From Roseivirga sp. (GTDB lineage: Bacteria > Bacteroidota > Bacteroidia > Cytophagales > Cyclobacteriaceae): DNA of 64,000 nt. The translations under genes were made by a program, and so were the position numbers. Positions 1 to 7,454 of the stretch are shown piece by piece. Position 1 is the stretch's first letter, and each line of letters begins with the position of its first letter. The DNA lies in NCBI GenBank assembly GCA_029262895.1, contig JAJCYM010000094.1:62001-126000 (forward strand), read 5' to 3'. Below the pieces are notes generated by a model. That model had not been told where the DNA came from. It did not search any database and saw only the letters and a program-made list of their open reading frames with translations.

Positions 1-720
1 GCCATTGAGGTTAACCATATACTCTCCGTGAAAATAAGGCTCTATGGTTTCGATTTGATCAATATTCACCATATGAGATTTATGTATTCTCAAGTGGGTA
101 GAAGGGTCCAATAAATCTTCAAGTCTTTTGATCGATAAGTTGGTGAGCTCAAAACTCTCGGCCAGGTGTAATTTACAGAATGAACCTTCGCTCTCAATCC
201 ACAGTATATCGTCAACAGGCACAAACTTGATTGTGCCTTTATTTTTGCAGCTGATCTTTTTCAAATAACGATTCCCACCTTTCTTATCTACAAGTCCCTG
301 AAATGCTGCCAGAATATTGTCTATGGAAGTGGATTCAACTGGTTTGGACAGATGATTCCTTATTCTACCCAGCGTTTTTTGAAATCTACCTTGATCGAAT
401 GGCTTTAAAATATAGTCTAGCGCATTTTCCTCAAAGGCTTTTACCGCATATTCATTATAGGCCGTGATAAAGATGATAACGGGTAATGGATTTTCTAACT
501 GACTTATCAACTCGATTCCCGAAATTTCAGGCATTTCGATATCCAAAAAGACCAGATCGGGTTTTCTTTTTTGTATGGTCTCCAAGGTTTCAAGCCCATC
601 TCCGCACTCTGCAATAACTTCAAAGTCGACCTCTTCATTTAGAAAATGGCCTATCAATTTCCGTGCTGCCGACTCATCATCAGCAATCATTACCGAAATT
701 TTTCTGGTATGCTCAGACAT
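1..720 (-). CDS. LytTR-family response regulator, 3' end cut by window edge
   Basis: Phosphorylation-controlled DNA-binding regulator. The N-terminal receiver domain (residues 1-125) shows the acidic pair D14/D15, the phospho-acceptor D60 in FLDIEMP and the conserved Lys in YILKPFD. The C-terminal part (about 140 onward) is a LytTR DNA-binding domain with the typical LRIHKSHMVNID segment. The frame is open to base 1, and only a few C-terminal residues should be missing compared with the usual 240-250 residues. Its ATG lies 8 bases inside the end of the upstream kinase gene, so the pair is translationally coupled and the kinase is the likely phosphodonor. The regulated genes cannot be told from the sequence. 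Confidence 0.93.
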   Translation of the reverse strand, partial: MSEHTRKISVMIADDESAARKLIGHFLNEEVDFEVIAECGDGLETLETIQKRKPDLVFLDIEMPEISGIELISQLENPLPVIIFITAYNEYAVKAFEENALDYILKPFDQGRFQKTLGRIRNHLSKPVESTSIDNILAAFQGLVDKKGGNRYLKKISCKNKGTIKFVPVDDILWIESEGSFCKLHLAESFELTNLSIKRLEDLLDPSTHLRIHKSHMVNIDQIETIEPYFHGEYMVNLNG

Positions 721-1840
721 ACTCGGGCTTTTCTACAATGGGAATCATCAATACTGAATTTACACCTTTTCCTGAAAGATCATCCTGGATTTCGAGAGCA
801 GAATTTTCAGGGTAAAGTTTGGCCAGCCTGCTGCGAATATTTTGTAGTCCAATGCCCTGACGATTAGAAGTATTGAGTGATGGGCCATCGTTGTATAGAC
901 TAATCTTCAGCTGATTATCTGTTCGACTAATGGCAAGATTGACAATTCTGGCATCACGACTCTTCCCAATACCATGTTTAACAGCATTTTCAATTAAAGG
1001 CTGAAGAATTAGGTTGGGTACCTTAATGTTCAAACATTCCTGATCAATCGTACGCTGTACCTCAAGTCGATCTCCGAAACGAACCGACTCGATTTCCAGG
1101 TAGAGATCAAAGAACTCGAGTTCTTTGGATAAACTCACTAATTGATGTTCCTCATAATCAAGCGTTCTCCTCAAGAAATCGCCTAATCTGGTGGCCACGT
1201 TGGCCGATGTTTTGTGGTCACCAATCAATGTCAATGAGGAAATTGTATGAAGGGTATTAAATAGAAAATGAGGATTCAGCTGAAGTTTTAAAGCCTGAAG
1301 TTGGGCTCGAGTTAACTGATTCTCCAGCCGATCATTTTTCAACTGTAGTAACGCCATATCCAACTCGTTTTTCTTCCTCAAGCTATACGATCGCGTGGTT
1401 ACAAGAAGCGTTAGCACAAAAACATAGATCAGAGCATCATTCGCAATTCTTGAATAGAAGTAGGGACTGTATTCTCCATAGTTCGTATTGCTCAAATCAA
1501 TATATCCATGTGTTAAAAACATGTAAACTAAGCTGAGATTTGTAACGAAGAACAGCAGGCCGATACCAAAGAGTAAATAGACTAAAATGGGCTTCATCAC
1601 ATTTTTGATCCCAATTGGATATCTATTTATAATAAAGAGTATCATGGGAGTGATTAGAGCCCAGAAATACCAGATGGGCAATTGATCTCTGAAAATGACG
1701 AACCACTTAGGATTACCACCATTTTTTATGGTATTGAAATAGAGTTGGGTACTTATAAATAAGGCAATGAAGGTCCAGAAGGCCAATAGTACCGACCACT
1801 GCTTCCATTTAATGTTCTTATAAGTATGAGCTATTGTCAT
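713..1840 (-). CDS. LytS-type sensor histidine kinase
   Basis: Inner-membrane sensor kinase of the His_kinase (PF06580) type, 375 residues. Four to five hydrophobic segments fill residues 15-150, without a large periplasmic domain. A short coiled linker (155-185) follows, then the H-box NPHFLFNTLH with the phosphorylated H191, then an HATPase domain with the N-box LIENAVKHG near residue 285 and glycine-rich GIGLQNIRSRL near the end. It overlaps the downstream LytTR response regulator by 8 bases, marking them as a two-gene two-component operon. The signal sensed is unknown. Families of this kind respond to membrane or small-molecule cues. Confidence 0.93.
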   Translation of the reverse strand: MTIAHTYKNIKWKQWSVLLAFWTFIALFISTQLYFNTIKNGGNPKWFVIFRDQLPIWYFWALITPMILFIINRYPIGIKNVMKPILVYLLFGIGLLFFVTNLSLVYMFLTHGYIDLSNTNYGEYSPYFYSRIANDALIYVFVLTLLVTTRSYSLRKKNELDMALLQLKNDRLENQLTRAQLQALKLQLNPHFLFNTLHTISSLTLIGDHKTSANVATRLGDFLRRTLDYEEHQLVSLSKELEFFDLYLEIESVRFGDRLEVQRTIDQECLNIKVPNLILQPLIENAVKHGIGKSRDARIVNLAISRTDNQLKISLYNDGPSLNTSNRQGIGLQNIRSRLAKLYPENSALEIQDDLSGKGVNSVLMIPIVEKPEYV

Positions 1841-2102
1841 TGAGCTATTACCAGAGCGTAAACTTATAATATTACGGAAATAGATTTTGAAGAGTCATAA
1901 CTCGTTTATAAGATGCTCTTTTTTAATGTCCAACCGGACTTTTCGGGTTTAACCTGAAATCGTTCTGAGCGCTGAGCCTTCATTTTCAGAAATGGATTTT
2001 ATGCCTCCGTTGAGCCGCTACAATCTTGTTTTGAGTCACCTTAATCGATTCTCCCAACTTTCAACGCCCCCTTCCGCTTTTATGATAAACAACAAATTTG
2101 AA

Positions 2103-2651
2103 ATGATGAGATTAATAAAGATTCAATTTATAGGAGCGGTGCTTTTATTGAGTTTCGTGGGAAACACAAGCTTTTCACAGGCCATTACCATCGAGGAGGT
2201 AATCGCCTCTTGGGACAAGGTGACAACCATGGTTGTGGAATCGGCAAAGCTGATGCCAGCAGAACACTACTCTTTTACTCCTGGAGATCCCTTGCGAAAT
2301 TTCGCCAACCAGATCAACCATACCACCGCTTCCAATATTGGCTTTGGTCAATCGGTGAAGGCAGGAAGGCCTAATTTTGAAGTGCCAGACAGAAGCAATC
2401 CGCCTCAGGACAAAGAGAGCGTGGTCGATATCCTCGAGAAGTCCTTTGCCTTTTTCAGAGGAGGACTCGAGAAACTGAGCACAGAAGACTTGAAAGAAAA
2501 GGTGGGCTGGGGCCCAAAGAGTAATCGTAAGCAGATAACCAGATTGAAGGCCATATTAATTGTCACAAGTCACATTCAGCGTGAACATGGTAAAACTATG
2601 ATGTACTTAAGAGCAAAGGGAATTCAGCCCGCAGCGGCAGGGAGTTGGTAG
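2103..2651 (+). CDS. Exported DinB-family protein
   Basis: 182-residue protein with an N-terminal signal peptide (MMRLIKIQF, hydrophobic core, then SFSQ) followed by a DinB-like four-helix bundle. The frame is open further upstream to 1992, but the signal peptide argues for the ATG at 2103 (or 2106). Family-typical features are the DKVTTMVVESAKLMPAEHYSF opening helix, NQINHT near the middle and TSHIQREHGKT near the end; the His residues are candidate metal ligands. DinB-fold proteins include thiol-dependent transferases, but the substrate here is unknown. A second exported DinB protein lies at 18194-18811. Confidence 0.8.
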   Translation: MMRLIKIQFIGAVLLLSFVGNTSFSQAITIEEVIASWDKVTTMVVESAKLMPAEHYSFTPGDPLRNFANQINHTTASNIGFGQSVKAGRPNFEVPDRSNPPQDKESVVDILEKSFAFFRGGLEKLSTEDLKEKVGWGPKSNRKQITRLKAILIVTSHIQREHGKTMMYLRAKGIQPAAAGSW

Positions 2652-2744
2652 AAGGAGCAACGGCTCAAGAAAACCTCAGTTTTTCATGGTTGTAAATTGA
2701 GTTGAAATCGGTGTTTAGCTTGTTGGTCGAATACCGATTAAATG

Positions 2745-2773
2745 AAGAAAGGGCTCCAACGGAGCCCTTTCTT
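2745..2773. terminator. Bidirectional intrinsic terminator
   Basis: Perfect 13-bp stem (AAGAAAGGGCTCC / GGAGCCCTTTCTT) with a 3-base loop, lying between the convergent DinB and DUF2911 genes. The A-rich left and T-rich right flanks let it act in both directions. Confidence 0.85.
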
Positions 2774-2811
2774 TTGAACATATTGTGTTCTTCCAATACG
2801 TATTTCTTTTG

Positions 2812-3666
2812 CTAGTCTAAGCCAGCAATCAGCTTTTCATTGAGCCTTACGTAGTCAGGGTTTCCGCCTGCTTTTGCCAGTTGAATAGATTCTTTGGCCA
2901 CAGCTTTAGCGTCTTTTTTCATGCCTAAACGAGCCAACAACTTAGCCTTCATGTAATACTCCCAATATTTCTTTTGATCTCCGCTGCCTTCAATGGCTTT
3001 ATTGGCCCATTCTAAGGCAAGCTTTGCATCTCGGTTAGTATCATAATAGTACCCTGCCGCCTGATAGTAAGCTCCAGCGTTTGACGGAGTACCATCAATC
3101 AACTGCGCCTTGATATCTGCCATAACGATATCATCCACTTGACTTTCTATGGTGAAGGCCATTTTTGTGTGCTCCCACTTCATGTTGAGCATTGCCGAAT
3201 TCGTTTTGAAGTCTGAAAAGCTAATAGTAAATGTCTCGTAAAGACTGCTTGGATGCTTAGTAGGTACTTTAAACCTCATCAGATCATCTTTAGAATCATA
3301 TCCCATAGAACCCCACAACTGGGTGTTCTTGCTAATGATAATGGTCGATTCTGTTTCTCCTGGTATTGTGTATAAGGCATACTCTCCAGCAGCTACGTTT
3401 TTTCCTGCTATTTTAACAGCACTGGAGAATGTAATCTTTGTAGGTTGATTTGCCCCGGTTCTCCAAACTTCATTGAAAGGTACAAGATCGCCAAAAACGG
3501 TTCTGCCTTTCACACTTGGCCTTGAGTAGACCACTTTTACTTCTGACAAACCTATGGTGCCTTTCAGTTCATAGGTTGGGCTTGCTGGAGGCATTTTGAT
3601 TTGTGCATTTACAGAGATGCACAGTACCAAAGCCAGTGATAGATAAATTGATCGCTTGATATTCAT
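2812..3666 (-). CDS. DUF2911 family exported protein with TPR-like tail
   Basis: 284 residues with a Sec signal peptide (MNIKRSIYLSLALVLCISVNAQ). The DUF2911 domain (about 25-180) has the family hallmarks VVYSRPSVKGR, VWRTGANQPT and GEYALYTIPG. Residues 190-284 are helical with TPR-like spacing (AGAYYQAAGYYYDTN, ALEWANKAIEG, MKAKLLARLG). The family is common in Bacteroidota and has no known function; a periplasmic or outer-membrane-facing role is inferred from the signal. It is followed on the same strand side by a shorter paralogue (3827-4372), with a terminator between them, so the two are probably separate transcripts from a tandem duplication. Confidence 0.9.
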   Translation of the reverse strand: MNIKRSIYLSLALVLCISVNAQIKMPPASPTYELKGTIGLSEVKVVYSRPSVKGRTVFGDLVPFNEVWRTGANQPTKITFSSAVKIAGKNVAAGEYALYTIPGETESTIIISKNTQLWGSMGYDSKDDLMRFKVPTKHPSSLYETFTISFSDFKTNSAMLNMKWEHTKMAFTIESQVDDIVMADIKAQLIDGTPSNAGAYYQAAGYYYDTNRDAKLALEWANKAIEGSGDQKKYWEYYMKAKLLARLGMKKDAKAVAKESIQLAKAGGNPDYVRLNEKLIAGLD

Positions 3667-3772
3667 GGTTATTTCGTTTATGATGCAAATTAGTTGAACG
3701 CCAAGACTGAGGCAAGTTGAAATTTCAATTGTTTAGAGGAATGGCTAAATCAGGTGTTAAGAGTCAGTACAT

Positions 3773-3807
3773 AAAAAAAGCACCTTTGAAACCTCAAAGG
3801 TGCTTTT
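3773..3807 (-). terminator. Intrinsic terminator of the short DUF2911 gene
   Basis: Stem GCACCTTTGA / TCAAAGGTGC with a 4-base loop, followed on the minus strand by seven T residues (the A run 3773-3779). It sits just after the stop of the 3827-4372 gene. Confidence 0.85.
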
Positions 3808-3826
3808 CATCAAATTTTTAGAAGGG

Positions 3827-4372
3827 TTAGTTGGTAACCTTAACAGGAAACTTAACAGAAATATTTCCCCAGGCCAATTCTATGTTGGCCTTATCCTTAG
3901 AGTTTTTGTCGAAATCTGTCATATTGATAGTAAATGTTTCAACCGAATGACCGATGGTAGAAGCAGTTGCTGTAAATTTTAAGACATCCTTAGAATTGTC
4001 GTACTGTGTTCCCCATTTGTCTAAGTGTCCACTGATTATAACCGTCCATTCACTATCACCAGGAATGGTCCATAAGGAGTATTTTCCTGCTGCTAAAGCT
4101 TTTCCTCCAATGGTTACATCTTTATTGAAGCTGATGAGTGTATTTGAATTTGCCCCAGTTCTCCAAACCCCTTTGTTTAAAGTATTGACCAGTTTCTTGG
4201 CATCTCTTCCATCCAAACTTGGTCGGCTATATATAATTTCCATTTCCGTTGTTCCGATCATTTGTTTCACGGTAGCCTTTGGACTGGGTGCCGGTCCTCC
4301 ACGCTGAGCCAATAGAGTTTGACTTGAGGCGAAAATAAGAAGGCATACTAATAAGGTGATTGATTTTTTCAT
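3827..4372 (-). CDS. DUF2911 family exported protein, short form
   Basis: 181 residues, signal peptide MKKSITLLVCLLIFASSQ ending near LLAQ, then a single DUF2911 domain: IIYSRPSLDGRD, VWRTGANSNT, AAGKYSLWTIPGD. It lacks the TPR-like C-terminal extension of its neighbour at 2812-3666, and the shared motifs indicate a tandem duplication. Its function is unknown. It has its own terminator (3773-3807). The start at 4372 is an ATG directly followed by the signal peptide, so it is well placed. Confidence 0.9.
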   Translation of the reverse strand: MKKSITLLVCLLIFASSQTLLAQRGGPAPSPKATVKQMIGTTEMEIIYSRPSLDGRDAKKLVNTLNKGVWRTGANSNTLISFNKDVTIGGKALAAGKYSLWTIPGDSEWTVIISGHLDKWGTQYDNSKDVLKFTATASTIGHSVETFTINMTDFDKNSKDKANIELAWGNISVKFPVKVTN

Positions 4373-4495
4373 GGTCTTTTAGTTCGTTATAAGTTGGTTT
4401 AATGACTATCTATACTTGATTCAAGAAAATAAAGTTCCATGAATTTTATGAATGAACCATATTGTATTGTGTTGAACGGAATAATTCTCAAATAG

Positions 4496-5095
4496 ATGAA
4501 GCTTGATCGGGCCTTTTATGAAGGAGAAAATGTGGTGGAGCTGGCTCAAGGCCTTTTGGGTAAAAAGCTCTGTTCCAATATCAATGGCCAACTTACCTCA
4601 GGAATAATTACTGAAACTGAAGCCTATTCAGGTCGAAATGATAAAGCTTGTCATGCCAATAATGGTTTACGAACAAAACGAACACAAACCATGTATGAGA
4701 AAGGCGGAATGGCTTATGTTTATCTGATTTATGGCATTTATCACCTGTTCAACGTGGTGACCAATGAGGAAGGTCAGGCAGACGCGGTCCTAATTAGAGC
4801 GATTCAACCTATCGATGGTATTGACATTATGCTCGAAAGAAGAAAGAAGTCTCAAATTCATAAAACTTTGACGTCTGGCCCTGGGGTATTAGGACAAGCC
4901 ATGGGCTTTAACACTAAATCTCATACTGGCCTTGATTTGCATGGGGATGTAATCTGGATTGAAGATACCGGACATGCCTATGCAGATAATGAAATTATCA
5001 AAACCACAAGAATAGGTGTGGCCTATGCTGAAGAGGATGCCTTAAAACCCTGGAGGTTTTACTTAAAGAACTCTGAATGGGTATCTAGGAAGTAG
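4496..5095 (+). CDS. DNA-3-methyladenine glycosylase (AAG/MPG type)
   Basis: Base-excision repair enzyme that flips out and cleaves alkylated or deaminated purines from DNA in the cytoplasm. The 199 residues match the usual length of bacterial AAG proteins. Family motifs visible are GIITETEAYSG (the catalytic Glu is the E of TEAY), DKACHA, GGMAYVYLIYGIYHLFNVVT for the DNA-binding beta strands, VLIRAIQP and SGPGVLGQAMGF. It stands alone between minus-strand genes and ends 3 bases before the convergent protease gene. ATG start, with no obvious Shine-Dalgarno. Confidence 0.93.
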   Translation: MKLDRAFYEGENVVELAQGLLGKKLCSNINGQLTSGIITETEAYSGRNDKACHANNGLRTKRTQTMYEKGGMAYVYLIYGIYHLFNVVTNEEGQADAVLIRAIQPIDGIDIMLERRKKSQIHKTLTSGPGVLGQAMGFNTKSHTGLDLHGDVIWIEDTGHAYADNEIIKTTRIGVAYAEEDALKPWRFYLKNSEWVSRK

Positions 5096-5098
5096 AAA

Positions 5099-6205
5099 TC
5101 ACTCTTTTGTCGATTTGAAACTCTTTGTTTCTCCCTTTACTGAAAAAGTGATTTCATATGACGCTCCTTTTTTGATGGCTCCAAAGGCCTCCTTGAACTT
5201 GTCCAGGTTCTTGTACTCTTGTCCATCAAGCGAAACAATAAAGGACGGAGGGCCAAAAACCACTCGTCTGAATTCGCTGGGTACTTGTGGATCAATTTTA
5301 CCTTCAATGTAAATTTTGCCTTCGCGGTGGTTAAGAATAAGTCCAAGTCCTGGAAGGGCAGGAGAGCCCTGTCCGCCTCTCACCCTTCTTGCACCTCCTT
5401 GGTTGCGTGCTTGATTAGACACTTGACTGGGCTGAACTTTTCCATTAAGCACATCATTTAACCAGTTACTGTGAGTAGAAACTCTTGTGTAATGCTCCAC
5501 TGCGCCATAAGTGCCGGGTCCGTTTTCCCCTGGCATTCCCGCGGAGCTGACACCCGCCACTAGCCATTGATCTTCTACCTGAATTAGCGCAGGTCCACCA
5601 CTATCTCCACGGCCAGCTGTACCTTCAAGTTTAGTGACTCCTTCCGTACCTGGTTTGTCAAAGTGATAAATAATGTGGTTATCATTGACAGATTCAATTC
5701 TATTAGTAGCTGCTCTTTTCTTACCATCTACAGTCCATTCCGTTTCGTTGCCATTCTTAAAATCTCCATGGCCAACTATCATTATGGGCTTGCCTGCCTC
5801 GTCACTATTCGTATAAAACTTAAGGGGTGTAATGTTTGAAATGGACTGCTTTAATTTCAGCAACCCAATATCGTGACCTTGCATTGGCCTGAATTCAGGG
5901 TGTACATAGACGGCCTCTACGGCTATTCCTTGAGGGTATCCTTCAAAATACACTTTAAAGTTATTGCCATACCTTCTCTGCATGCCAGAAGCCACATGCC
6001 CCGCGGTTAATACCCAGTCCTGGCCAATCAATGTGCCATCTCCAGCGCGCTCACCGACCTTACCAACAGCAGGAAATTCCGCACCCAGTTTTATATAGTC
6101 ACTGTCATTTTTGTCATGCCTAATAACTATGTCAGCGGGCAGGCTGGTACCAATTAAAATAGAAAGTATCAATACTGTGGGCTTGAAATATTGTAGCAAA
6201 GTCAT
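5099..6205 (-). CDS. Secreted trypsin-like serine protease with C-terminal PDZ-like domain
   Basis: 368 residues. A hydrophobic N-terminus (9-22) acts as export signal. The chymotrypsin-fold domain carries the full triad: H70 in TAGH, D112 in GHDIGLLKL and S202 in GRGDSGGPAL. A linker with QGGARRVRGGQG-type composition (about 265-280) leads to a small C-terminal domain (285-368) with GLGLILN..., YKNLDKFKEAFGAIKKG and YEITFSVKG, which resembles a PDZ fold. This layout recalls HtrA-like proteases, but the catalytic domain is closer to classical secreted trypsins. The substrate is unknown. Confidence 0.85.
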   Translation of the reverse strand: MTLLQYFKPTVLILSILIGTSLPADIVIRHDKNDSDYIKLGAEFPAVGKVGERAGDGTLIGQDWVLTAGHVASGMQRRYGNNFKVYFEGYPQGIAVEAVYVHPEFRPMQGHDIGLLKLKQSISNITPLKFYTNSDEAGKPIMIVGHGDFKNGNETEWTVDGKKRAATNRIESVNDNHIIYHFDKPGTEGVTKLEGTAGRGDSGGPALIQVEDQWLVAGVSSAGMPGENGPGTYGAVEHYTRVSTHSNWLNDVLNGKVQPSQVSNQARNQGGARRVRGGQGSPALPGLGLILNHREGKIYIEGKIDPQVPSEFRRVVFGPPSFIVSLDGQEYKNLDKFKEAFGAIKKGASYEITFSVKGETKSFKSTKE

Positions 6206-6331
6206 ATAATTACGATTGTGTTTATGGAATGATTTTACGGCTATATTCGATAGGCATTTTACCCAATATGATGGAAATACCGAAAATGGATGTGAACATA
6301 CTGCTATGAGGTTTGAAAATCCTGAATATTA

Positions 6332-7144
6332 ATGAGACTACCTGAAAGGAAGAGAATAGGGATCCAAATTCTAGCCTGTGTTGCTGTGCTGGGGTTATAC
6401 CTTTTGAGGTATGATGGAGCTATGCTCTTATATTTCGAATTACTGGCAGTCTGTGTCTTGTCTATTTTTGTTTCAACACTTATCGAGTCAAGAATTCGAT
6501 TAAGTGGCATCTTAAATTCGGTTTCTGCAAACTTGGTTATGGCCTTTATCTTCTTTGCTGTCGGGAGCCTCTTATCGGAGCAGTTGACCTTGGAAGTTAT
6601 TGAAAGTGTAAAGCCTGAAAACATCGAGAGTAATGGTCCGGGTGGGCCATCCAAAGTAGTGACTGCGGCCATGATTGGGTTTGGCGGTTGGGAGTTCCTG
6701 ATGATTTATACGATTAACAGCGTTTTGGCTTATGCCAAATACCTGCCAGAGTTCAGGAAGAAGGATGACTTGAATGAATTGACCAATGTTGACCTGAAAC
6801 CAGCTTCGAATTCCATTGATAGATTCTCAGTAAAGCAAGGTGGGAAATTACATTTCATTCATTTTGATCGAATCCATTATATAGAAGCCTCGGGCAACTA
6901 TATCAATATATTTTCTGATGGAAAAAAGTATACGCTGAGAGAATCATTGCAGGAATGGCTGCAAAAAGCTGGCAAGGACAATTTGCTTCGTATTCATAGA
7001 TCTTTTGTTATCAACACCAACTTTATCAAAGAACTGTCTTCAAATTCTGATGGACAATACTCTGTAATACTGGACTCCGGAGATACTGTAAAAATAGGTA
7101 AGCAGTATAAGGCCGAGTTGTTTGAGTTTCTTGGGTTAAGTTAG
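6332..7144 (+). CDS. Membrane-anchored LytTR transcription regulator
   Basis: 270 residues with three to four transmembrane segments in the first 130 (LACVAVLGLYLL, MLLYFELLAVCVLSIFV, NLVMAFIFFAVGSLL, MIGFGGWEFLMIY) and a LytTR DNA-binding domain from about 160 to 268 (IHYIEASGNYINIF, LLRIHRSFVINTNFI, KIGKQYKAELFEFL). No receiver domain is present, so control by phosphorylation is not expected; the membrane part may sense the signal directly or bind a partner. A second protein of the same build is at 18920-19723. Confidence 0.85.
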   Translation: MRLPERKRIGIQILACVAVLGLYLLRYDGAMLLYFELLAVCVLSIFVSTLIESRIRLSGILNSVSANLVMAFIFFAVGSLLSEQLTLEVIESVKPENIESNGPGGPSKVVTAAMIGFGGWEFLMIYTINSVLAYAKYLPEFRKKDDLNELTNVDLKPASNSIDRFSVKQGGKLHFIHFDRIHYIEASGNYINIFSDGKKYTLRESLQEWLQKAGKDNLLRIHRSFVINTNFIKELSSNSDGQYSVILDSGDTVKIGKQYKAELFEFLGLS

Positions 7145-7267
7145 TTAGAGGCATGACCGTTTTGAGCGGTCAGCCCAATATGAAATTTGCCGCCTTCGTT
7201 TGTGTTTTCACAAACGAACTGTTGCCCTCTCAGAACTGTCCTCCCATAAAAGCTGTTTGTTTGTCCT

Positions 7268-7297
7268 CCTCAGAGTTATCCTTAGGAAACTCTGAGG
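7268..7297. repeat. 30-bp hairpin repeat, copy 1
   Basis: Perfect 10-bp arms CCTCAGAGTT and AACTCTGAGG around a 10-base loop that is itself partly palindromic (TCC...GGA). A second copy, differing only in the three central loop bases, lies at 42772-42801. Two copies with preserved arms 35 kb apart point to a dispersed REP-like element. Confidence 0.75.
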
Positions 7298-7327
7298 GAA
7301 AGAGTACATCTATCCATCCACCTTTTT

Positions 7328-7386
7328 CATCCTGACGAAGGAAGGATCTCTTTCTTTTCGCCAAAGACTCTTCACTATGTTCAGAG
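7328..7386. repeat. Dispersed inverted-repeat element, order A-B
   Basis: Left half A (CATCCTGACGAAGGAAGG..., 7328-7350) and right half B (AAAGACTCTTCACTATG..., 7363-7386) form an imperfect inverted repeat. The same two halves recur at 16672-16758 in the opposite order. From general knowledge, similar elements are frequent in intergenic DNA of Bacteroidota. Confidence 0.6.
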
Positions 7387-7454
7387 AAAGAAGAACGAGG
7401 AGAATAGCTTTGCGCTTACACAATCGGTACGAGCGCTTGGGCCTATAAGGAAAA

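Larger units (their letters stand above)
7145..7454. other. Gene-free stretch made largely of palindromic repeats
   Basis: No credible gene. After the LytTR stop there is a short hairpin (TGACCG / CGGTCA, 7154-7172) without a T tract. Then come the 30-bp hairpin at 7268-7297 and the inverted-repeat element at 7328-7386. The rest looks unstructured. Confidence 0.6.

Noticed and set aside
3954-4307. 117-codon plus ORF
   Set aside because: Antisense to the DUF2911 gene, which has a signal peptide and family motifs.
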